Source: Stromatinia cepivora (lineage: Eukaryota; Ascomycota; Leotiomycetes; Helotiales; Sclerotiniaceae). Taken from it: a stretch of DNA of 64,000 bases. The stretch is taken from assembly GCA_014898415.1 (NCBI GenBank), contig RCTD01000028.1, forward strand, positions 558,001-622,000, in the 5' to 3' direction. Positions 56,068-64,000 of the stretch are shown here, piece after piece. The stretch's first letter is position 1. Each line of letters begins with the position of its first letter. A program made the translations under genes and the position numbers. Under the pieces are notes generated by a model. It made no database searches, was not told the origin of the DNA, and was given only the letters and a program-made list of their open reading frames with translations.

Positions 56068-57613
56068 GCGGTGAAACTTACGACGATACGAAGACTTATG
56101 GATGAACGATGAGGCGACCGAGCGAGAGAAAAGCAAATATTGTAATACCCTACTTTTTGGCGAAAAGTATTTACTACATTGCTTGATGTATCATTTACTC
56201 CTTTTCTTATCTTACTTTTTTCTCGTTATTTTATCCGAGGTTACCACAAAAAAACCTGGTATTTGATTTCAGGCTCGGCGGGATGGGAGAGGAATTTTGG
56301 GGGCCGGGGGCGGGGATGGAAGAAAGGAAAAGGGGATATGATACTTATAAATTGGGAGGGGCAAATAGGATGTATGCATGCATGGGTAAATGGTTTATTA
56401 CATCCGAGATATCAGCAATGGACTCTCAGGTTCAAGGAATGGGATGAGATAGTTGATAAATGATGAAAAGTGGATTGGACTTTTAGGTCTTCTAGCTTGG
56501 ACCGGAATATGGAGTTTCAATGTCCAGAACTAGGTAATTGGAACATTGTTGAGCTTGAATTGTTGGAGCTTGGAATAGGGATTGATGTAAGATTAGATGA
56601 GATTATTATTCTTATCTTGCCCAACTTGCGCACTTGTCTCTCCTCTCTTCCTTTGTGATACAGACTTATGAGCACGACCTTCACATGGTCATTCACTCTA
56701 CTGGCAGCAGCTGAATAAGTATCTATCTTATGGACATTCCAGAATCGGACATATATAGATATGTTCCTCGTAATCATATACCACTTTTTACCAGCTGTCT
56801 ATCTATTTAATACTTGAGGATGGAATTATGATTACCGTTTTTTATGTAGTGATACTGGGATTTGGAGGGATGGAACTTTGATATCGATGGTGTTCAAGCA
56901 GTTGGATTAGATTAGATTAGATTAGATTGTAAGATGTAGGGGATTTGAAATGATGTGATATGTATGATATTGATCAGGACTTCTTGGTAATATCTAGTAA
57001 GTAGGTGTAATATCTCGGACAAGGAAATACGGTACAAGAACACAGGTATATTTGATGGTTTTTCGATGATAGAGGGGGTGAATGGCAATATGTATTATTA
57101 ATCACTTGTCGGGTAACTGGGATGATCCCTTCCTCGGCCCTTGCATCGGTACCCACTGGGCAGTCTTCACTTCGCCCATTCCTCAACAAAATCCGGGGCC
57201 GCTATGACCACCTCACACCAGAAATTTTAGAAGCTTTGAAATGTTATCAATTTCCCCGCTCGCCGTTTGCTTTGCTTTTGCTTGTGACAATTCCCATACA
57301 ACAAATACGTACAACCAATTCCCTAGTCCTCCATTTCTCCATTACTTGTTGCAATCATCTCGTCCTTCATCTTTCGCATTTCACTATTTACTGTCATATC
57401 AAGACCCATTCAAATTTTAGATTAACCAGTCATCATCAGAGTTGTGTTTTTTTAGAATTCGTTGATACGGCATCATACGGCATCCCCCCTTGGTACAAAT
57501 AGAGGCACCAAAGTATCTTTGGTGAATCACTTACGGACATCCGGGCATAAGGATTTGGCATAAACTACTTCCATCCACCATCTTTTACGACTCATATCAG
57601 TATATGCGACACA
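56068..57613. other. Intergenic, 1.5 kb
   Basis: Non-coding between two genes on the same strand. It holds a (GATTA) tandem array of about five units at 56905-56928. No other structure was seen. Confidence 0.5.
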
Positions 57614-58469
57614 ATGCGCCTTAAAAAAGCAGCAAGAATAATATTAGTTGGCGCTCCCGGAGTAGGTAAGGGCACACAGGCAGAAAGACTTCTACAACGA
57701 TTCCCACAACTTTCTGCTATCAGTTCCGGAGATTTACTGAGAGACAATGTCAAAAATCGGACTCCACTAGGTATATATTTACTTACACTTCCAAATGGAA
57801 TGTGACTCACAGAAACCTACAGGAATTAAAGCAGAAAGCACTATACAGTCTGGCTCCCTCGTCCCCGATGCCATGATACTTCGACTTATCCTTCACGAAT
57901 TAAAAACTCGTGGTTGGTTATTTCCCTCATCTGCGCCGTCGATGACGCTCGCGTCTAGCGCTACATTTGCCTCTTCCTCTGAATTTGACACAGACTCATA
58001 TGTTGAACAACCATCACTGGCAGAAGCTTCTTCACCACCTCAAACATCCGACGATCCCTCCGCTTCTTTTATACTTGATGGTTTTCCTCGCACGGCCGGG
58101 CAAGCTTTTCAACTCGATTCACTCATTCCCATAAACCTCGTCGTCTCCCTCAAAACCCCAGCCTCTGTTATACTGGAGCGCATTGCGGGCCGTTGGGTTC
58201 ATGCACCATCTGGTCGAGTTTATAATACTACATTCCATGCGCCCAAGGTTGCTGGGCTTGACGATATCACGGGAGAAAAGCTTACGAAGCGGCCCGACGA
58301 TTGCGAAGAAACATGGAAGATACGACTCAAGAAATTCGAGGAGACAAGTGAGCCATTACTTGAACATTATGCGCGCAAAGGAGTCTTGTGGGAAGTTGAA
58401 GGGAACAGCAGCGATGAGATTAGTCCTAAGTTATACCAGGAGTTTGAAAGACGATTTGCAGACATATGA
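57614..58469 (+). CDS. ADK2: Adenylate kinase family, GTP:AMP phosphotransferase-like
   Basis: Two exons, 57614-57770 and 57823-58469, with a 52-bp intron inside RTPLG/IKAE; about 267 aa. The P-loop is [10 protein letters not shown]. The AMP-binding region includes SSGDLLRDN and ILDGFPRT. The LID reads [30 protein letters not shown] followed by KRPDD, the short zinc-free type of mitochondrial AK3/yeast Adk2. A Ser/Thr-rich insertion of about 40 residues sits before the GFPRT strand, longer than usual. The basic MRLKKAAR start could serve as a short mitochondrial signal. Assignment to the AK3/Adk2 branch is from motif style. Confidence 0.87.
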
Positions 58470-59519
58470 TTAATGCTGCTATGGTTTAAACGATTTTCAT
58501 AGGATAAGAGGGGATGATGTATCATATTCATAAGGTTTTGGCGCACGGTGGGGATAGTGAACATATTTGGCTTTGCCTCTCAACAAGATCAATTCACTCT
58601 TCATGATATTTCGCTTGTTCTCCTTTTTCGTTTTTCGAGGCCAAGTCGAATGATGCTCCAAGTGGGGCAAACAATTACAGCTGTAATTGAAAATGAATCT
58701 TGCTCGCTATGACAAGTGCCGAGTGTACCACTGCAGGTATACAAAATGTCGTGTGAACAAGTTTTGAATCCGTCAATCGTTGCCGACGTCACAAGCACAT
58801 GATTAAGTGGTAATCAAAAGGATTCATGGTTATAATTGGAGGCTTCAAAATTCTAACAAAGGAGAAAGTTTGTTGGGCGCATGGGTTCTTTTGAAGTTCA
58901 AAAGACTTCTAGAAATTATACGTTTTCGGAATCAAATCCGCTGTTCTTCGGGAATTCTTTTCGGGACTTTAAATATCATTACAGTATATTGTCGCCTATC
59001 ACAATAAATGATGTTTGATAGCTATTTCTACTCTTTGTTCTCTCAACATTATCCGCGGTAACCTCATGTTGATGAAAATGCCATGAGCGTCAATATTCAT
59101 AGCTGGTTTCAATCAACCAAATAATTTAATCAATTGCAACCATGATGGAATTGATTTGTCCAAGTCTCAAACAAACAAAGTATGTCTCAAAACTCACTCT
59201 AGATAGACACAAATTCTATAGACACCGGAAACGAAGATATTGGCTGATTATTAATCAGCCTCTCCAATCGTTTACCAACGGACTTATATCCGCATGCACA
59301 ATTCGATGCCCAATTCTGCAGATTTCTGGATATTAATGACGTCCCTTTTCCGTCACGCGCATCTTGCGTGGCATTTTTAAATTCATGCTTCTTGATGATA
59401 GAATATCCTTTGTCTTGTATAGTTTACATAAACTGTGGAGGGTAGCTTCCCAGTTATGCTTTTATGTCTAAATTTTCCAGATTGCACGGGATATTCTAAA
59501 AACTCCTAAACAGAACGAC
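58470..59519. other. Intergenic, promoter of hexose transporter
   Basis: 1.05 kb without a supported gene or repeat. Short frames show no domain. Confidence 0.5.
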
Positions 59520-61510
59520 ATGATGTTTTCGAAAACCAAAAGAGACAAGATGAATCTTAAAGGGATTGGGATTAAGAAGCCGGAGGGAGCCGCAGGTTCC
59601 TCTGTTTTTGCTATCCTTGTGGGCTTATTTGTTGCATTCGGTGGAGTACTTTTCGGGTTCGTATCTGCCGGGTCATATAGCCATGAAACTTATACTCAGA
59701 CTAACCATCAACAAATAGATATGACACCGGAACAATTGGTGGCATTATAACCATGCGCTACTGGCTAGATACTTTCTCTACAGGATATATCGATCCCAAA
59801 ACTGGTCAACTAGGCATCACTTCTGGTGAATCATCCCTGATTGTATCAATTCTATCTGCAGGAACACTTTTTGGCGCTCTTTTCGCGGCGCCAGTAGCTG
59901 ATTGGACGGGAAGGCGCATTGCACTTTTGATTAGTCTATGCATATTTACCTTTGGGGTTATTTTGCAGACGGCTTCAGTTGATATCCCCTTATTTGTGGC
60001 AGGAAGGTTCTTTGCTGGTTTTGGGGTTGGCATGGTTTCCATGCTAGGTATGTAAATTCTATACATGATGTGATTTGACATGTACTAACATATAATACAG
60101 TGCCTCTATATCAGTCTGGTAAGCTGTATTGACTACAACAAAGTTCTGTGCATGATCTAAATTTGACTAGAAACGGCACCAAAATGGATTAGAGGAGCTA
60201 TTGGTAAGGAAACGTTACATAATATGATTCCTTTCCTTGGTCTTTGTTCATTGCTAAAAGAAATTAGTGGGTGCCTATCAACTTGCCATAACAATCGGAT
60301 TGTTACTTGCAGCGGTCGTTGACAACGCTACCAAAGATCTTAATAATACTGGATCGTACAGAATCCCAATAGCTGTTCGTAAGTTAGCACTTCACACCCT
60401 CTTATTGGTCAGAGAGCACGCCCGATAACTGAGTAAATCCGTGCAGAATTTGCCTGGGTTCTTATCTTAGGAACAGGGCTTTTATTTCTCCCCGAAACCC
60501 CTCGTTATCTGATTAAACGTGGTAGACACGATAAAGCGGCGAAGTCGCTTGGTAGACTTCGAAGATTAGATGTGAACGATCCCCACTTGATTGCCGAACT
60601 CCAGGAAATCGAGTCCAACTATATCCATGAACAAACTTTGGCCAAGGGGTCATCATATCTGCAATTCTTAAAATGGCATACTTTGGGTAAAAGGTACTCT
60701 TCCATTCTGAACACCAAAGCTCTCAACCATGTGCTAACATCCAACAGACTTCTGACAGGTTGCTGCCTTCAAGCTCTCCAGCAACTAACTGGCATTAACT
60801 TTATCTTCTATTACGGTACTTCGTTCTTCGCTGCTTCCGGAATTAGAGAACCTTTCGTCACAAGTATGATAACTTCATCCGTCAATGTCTTTTCAACATT
60901 ACCTGGTCTCTATCTTGTCGAAGCATGGGGACGACGCCGTCTCCTTCTCTTCGGTGCTCTCGGAATGTTCGTCTGCCAAATGATAGTCGGTAGCGTCGGC
61001 ACCGCCTTTCCAAACGGCGACAACTTAGCCGCCCAAAAAGCCCTCGTGGCATTCGTATGCATCTACATATTTTTCTTCGCCAGCAGCTGGGGCCCTGTCG
61101 GATGGATCATTCCTGGAGAAATCTTCCCCCTCCCCGTTCGCGCAAAAGGTATCTCCATTACCACGGCTTCTAACTGGCTCTTGAATTGGGCCATCGCGTA
61201 TTCAACTCCTTATTTAGTCAACCCTGGACCCGGTAACGCGAACTTACAGGCTAAGATATTCTTTGTGTGGGGTGGATGTTGTTTGCTATGTGCGGTGTTT
61301 GTGTACTTTTTGATTTATGAGACCAAGGGACTTAGTCTAGAGGAGGTGGATGAGTTGTATGAGAGTGTGGGGAAGGCGTGGAAAAGTACTCATTGGGTGC
61401 CGGTGGAGGGGTATGGGAAGGAATGGAGAGGTGCTGGAACTGGAACTGGGAACGGTTTAGCTCAGGAAGAGAAGGCGGCGTCGGTTGACCATAGAGAGGG
61501 AGTTGCTTGA
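59520..61510 (+). CDS. MFS hexose transporter (sugar porter family)
   Basis: Seven exons: 59520-59656, 59719-60047, 60101-60118, 60171-60203, 60268-60378, 60447-60693 and 60748-61510; about 545 aa. Exons 3 and 4 are only 18 and 33 nt. Sugar-porter signatures are all present: FGYDTGTIGG-like start (FGGVLFG joined to YDTGTIGGI), DWTGRRIALL, VPLYQSE/TAPKWIRGA across the micro-exons, PETPRYL(I), QQLTGINFIFYYG, EAWGRRRLLLFG, PGEIFPLPVRAKG and the final ETKGLSLEEVDE. Twelve TM helices expected. It should import glucose or related monosaccharides with protons. Phosphoketolase, a sugar-phosphate enzyme, is the next gene but no shared control is visible. Splice choices are supported by exact recovery of conserved motifs. 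Confidence 0.92.
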
Positions 61511-62770
61511 GTGGAGGTGGATGGGATTATTGGTATTGGATCGGAGGACCTGGATGGATTTTCGTAATGTAATCAATCACGCTGGTGTTGCGAAGGAGGC
61601 TTTGGAATACTCGATTTTATCTATTTTTTGGTCGTCATATTGAGCAAATTGCTAGTTCTTAGTTACTCCTACCATAACCTGTTCTCGCATACTGTTACTT
61701 TATTTTCTGCTTGGAATGAATAACTAAAGGATAAATATTAGACAAGTCCCATCACAGTGGAGTATCGTATAAACCTGAAAGATTCGCGGTCTTGACATTG
61801 GGCCAATCCATGAGCGGACGAATACTTTCTACCTAGGTAGTAGTTACTTCATGCGCGAGGTAATCAGTTGATGACTAAGCACCGGCGAATTCTCCACTAC
61901 CCCGCATGAAACTATGCAAACGGAAAAAATCCCTAGTATTTCGAGACGCACACGATATCAGCCACACATCATCAGACCATATAAAAAGTCCAAGGTTCTA
62001 GGTGATTCTGATTGCAGCCCTCGGTGATGGTGCGATGAATTAGTGAAATAGCTGTTGCTTAAACATGTGGTGCGTCATTATCAGCTCATTCTCGGGTGGC
62101 ACAGGAACCCCTCCAACACTACGCCAATTTGGATCTCCTCCCCTCATGCAAACAAAGGGTAATATGTGCCCATTCCCATTCCCATGGTATTTGTTGCATA
62201 AGGCGCCAAGGGAAAGTCGGCTCGGCGAATCGTATTGGTATGTCGGTGTTCGGCGTGTGTGTTACCACAGATAAGGAGTAAGGAGATATCTAACGCATGT
62301 GATTTCCTTTGCAGGCAATGGGAAGACCCTTTTATCGCACCATACGATATGCAACGGGATATGCAATGTAACTATTGATACGCTGTGGTTGGTTCTATCG
62401 CTTTATGAGATCGAGATCTAGGTATGGTGCAGAGTGAATATACTTGATGTGAAATTACAGTAATCAGTTGACTATCAGACCACTTTTTACCAACCCGTGT
62501 TTGCAGTGCTTGCATTCGAGTGGTCCTTGGAATGAATAATCTCTTTGAGTTTTTGGTACATACAGTGAATAAAATCATTGCATAGTTCCACATTTCTTTT
62601 CTATCCCTTCTAACTTTCTTCTTCAATACAATAATAAAACACCTCAACATCATTTTGCAACTTCCAATTTGTTGCGGGTAAACACCAACTACAATCCACA
62701 CTGTTCGATACTGCGCTCAGCACCCATTCAATTAATTGAGAGTATCGCCAATTACCTCAGATAACTCAAA
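61511..62770. other. Intergenic, promoter of phosphoketolase
   Basis: 1.26 kb, no gene. Two neighbouring GATATGCAACG/GATATGCAATG words lie at 62346-62356 and 62358-62368, with a reversed TTGTTGCATA at 62191. These echo the dispersed motif of the 31.7-34.8 kb tract. Confidence 0.5.
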
Positions 62771-64000
62771 ATGGCTCCAGCTTCTGGTGAGGTTGAAGCT
62801 GAGAGCATTTCTCCATATGGAGTTGCTCGCACCACAGTCGACGAAAAACCACTTTCAGCTGAAGAAGTTAAGAAATATGACGCTTACTTCAGTGCTTGTA
62901 TGTATCTATGTCTCGGCATGCTTTACCTTCGAGAAAATGCCCTACTCAAAGAACCACTCAAGAAAGAACATCTGAAAGCTCGACTTCTAGGACATTGGGG
63001 CTCAGATGCTGGTCAAGCTTTCACATATCTTCATATGAATCGACTCATCAAAAAGTATGGCTTGGATGCATTGTTTGTCTCTGGTCCAGGTCATGGAGCT
63101 CCTGCTATACTTTCAAATGCTTATTTAGAGGGTACTTACTCAGAAGTTTACCCTGATAAGGCGGAGGATGAGGAAGGAATGCGAAAGTTCTTTAAGCAGT
63201 TCTCTTTTCCCGGTGGAATTGGTAGTCATGCTACTCCAGAAACACCAGGTAGTATTCATGAGGGAGGAGAGCTTGGATACTCCATCTCACATGCTTTCGG
63301 CACTGTCTTCGATAATCCCAACTTAATCACATTGACAATGGTTGGTGATGGTGAGGCGGAAACGGGACCTTTGGCCACAGCATGGCATTCAACTAAATTC
63401 CTTAATCCCATTACAGATGGTGCCGTTCTACCGGTTTTGCATCTCAACGGTTACAAGATCAATAATCCTACGATCCTTGCTCGAATCAGTCACAAGGAAC
63501 TGGAAGCTTTATTCGTCGGTTATGGATGGAAACCATATTTTGTCGAGGGAAGTGATCTCGAGAGTATGCACCAAGCCATGGCAGGAACTCTGGAACGCTG
63601 TGTCGTCGAAATCCGCAAATACCAGAAGGAAGCACGTGAATCTGGCAAAGCAATCCGACCACGCTGGCCCATGATTGTTCTTCGTAGTCCTAAAGGTTGG
63701 ACAGGCCCAAGAAAGGTCGATGACAAGTTACTTGAAGGCTTTTGGCGTGCACATCAAATCCCACTTCCAAATGTTGCAAGTAATCCAGAACACTTGAAAC
63801 TTTTGGAGTCTTGGATGCGCAGCTACAAGCCTGAAGAGGTCTTCGACAAGGAGGGTAAGCTACTGCCTGAGCTAAAGGAACTGGCTCCTGTTGGCAATGC
63901 TCGTATGAGTGCCAACCCTGTCGGTAACGGTGGGATCCTCAGAAAACCACTCGATATGCCCGACTTCCGTAAATACGCATTCGAGGATATTGAAGCTGGT
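62771..64000 (+). CDS. Phosphoketolase (Xfp), partial, cut by window end
   Basis: Thiamine-diphosphate enzyme that splits xylulose-5-phosphate or fructose-6-phosphate with phosphate to acetyl phosphate plus a smaller sugar phosphate. The frame from ATG 62771 is open for 410 codons to the last base, without introns. Fungal Xfp proteins are about 800 aa or a little more, so roughly half is present. Motifs: [61 protein letters not shown] and the ThDP motif [31 protein letters not shown] and RSPKGWTGP continue the family pattern. The remaining C-terminal domains lie beyond the window. Confidence 0.95.
   Translation, partial: MAPASGEVEAESISPYGVARTTVDEKPLSAEEVKKYDAYFSACMYLCLGMLYLRENALLKEPLKKEHLKARLLGHWGSDAGQAFTYLHMNRLIKKYGLDALFVSGPGHGAPAILSNAYLEGTYSEVYPDKAEDEEGMRKFFKQFSFPGGIGSHATPETPGSIHEGGELGYSISHAFGTVFDNPNLITLTMVGDGEAETGPLATAWHSTKFLNPITDGAVLPVLHLNGYKINNPTILARISHKELEALFVGYGWKPYFVEGSDLESMHQAMAGTLERCVVEIRKYQKEARESGKAIRPRWPMIVLRSPKGWTGPRKVDDKLLEGFWRAHQIPLPNVASNPEHLKLLESWMRSYKPEEVFDKEGKLLPELKELAPVGNARMSANPVGNGGILRKPLDMPDFRKYAFEDIEAG

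Overview
The window is nuclear DNA of a filamentous ascomycete. Genes are intron-poor or have short introns of about 50-100 bp with GT(A/G)NGT donors, CTAAC/CTGAC-like branch sites and YAG acceptors. Intergenic DNA is AT-leaning and rich in microsatellites, and the gene set is typical of Pezizomycotina (RTC1, KEX2, SNX4, LETM1/Mdm38, XLF/Nej1, phosphoketolase, C6 transcription factor, UstYa proteins). The style fits a leotiomycete such as Botrytis or Sclerotinia, but that is an impression and no marker here proves it. Exon boundaries below were read by hand from splice signals and frame continuity.

Left flank (1-12.2 kb): a secreted GH5 exo-beta-1,3-glucanase, an aldehyde dehydrogenase, the SEA-complex WD40/RING protein RTC1 (minus strand) and a GST-like protein (minus strand). 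From 6 to 13 kb lie three mobile-element relics, each with a target-site duplication: a 468-bp hAT-like miniature element, a 342-bp solo LTR and a 489-bp second hAT-like element. An AT-rich island (10.5-11.0 kb) is also present.

Centre (13.3-25.1 kb): the main find is a compact, apparently intact biosynthetic gene cluster for a ribosomally made peptide of the dikaritin (ustiloxin/phomopsin/asperipin) type. The precursor has a signal peptide and seven copies of KREEDIYPPYGMF separated by variable spacers. Around it are two UstYa/DUF3328 oxidases, a third UstYa-related HxxHC protein, a membrane-anchored tyrosinase, a sucrose-transporter-like MFS protein and a Zn2Cys6 regulator. A GC-rich word, GGCGGCGCG or a close variant, recurs in the upstream regions of the precursor and modifying-enzyme genes and may be the regulator's operator. 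Proposed flow: secretion of the precursor, Kex2 cutting after each KR, oxidative cyclisation of the Tyr-rich core by UstYa proteins, tyrosinase modification, then export. KEX2 itself lies about 33 kb to the right. The product and its bioactivity are unknown.

Right flank (26-64 kb): an unnamed fungal membrane protein, a Fig1-like four-TM protein fused to a coiled coil, and a 4.2-kb gene-free tract. That tract carries a dispersed GATATGCAACA motif. There follow XLF/Nej1, an alpha/beta-hydrolase with decayed paralogue fragments behind it, LETM1/Mdm38, SNX4 (with a non-canonical intron), KEX2, a giant PhoD-like phosphatase protein, an adenylate kinase, a hexose transporter with micro-exons, and the 5' two-fifths to half of phosphoketolase, cut by the window end.
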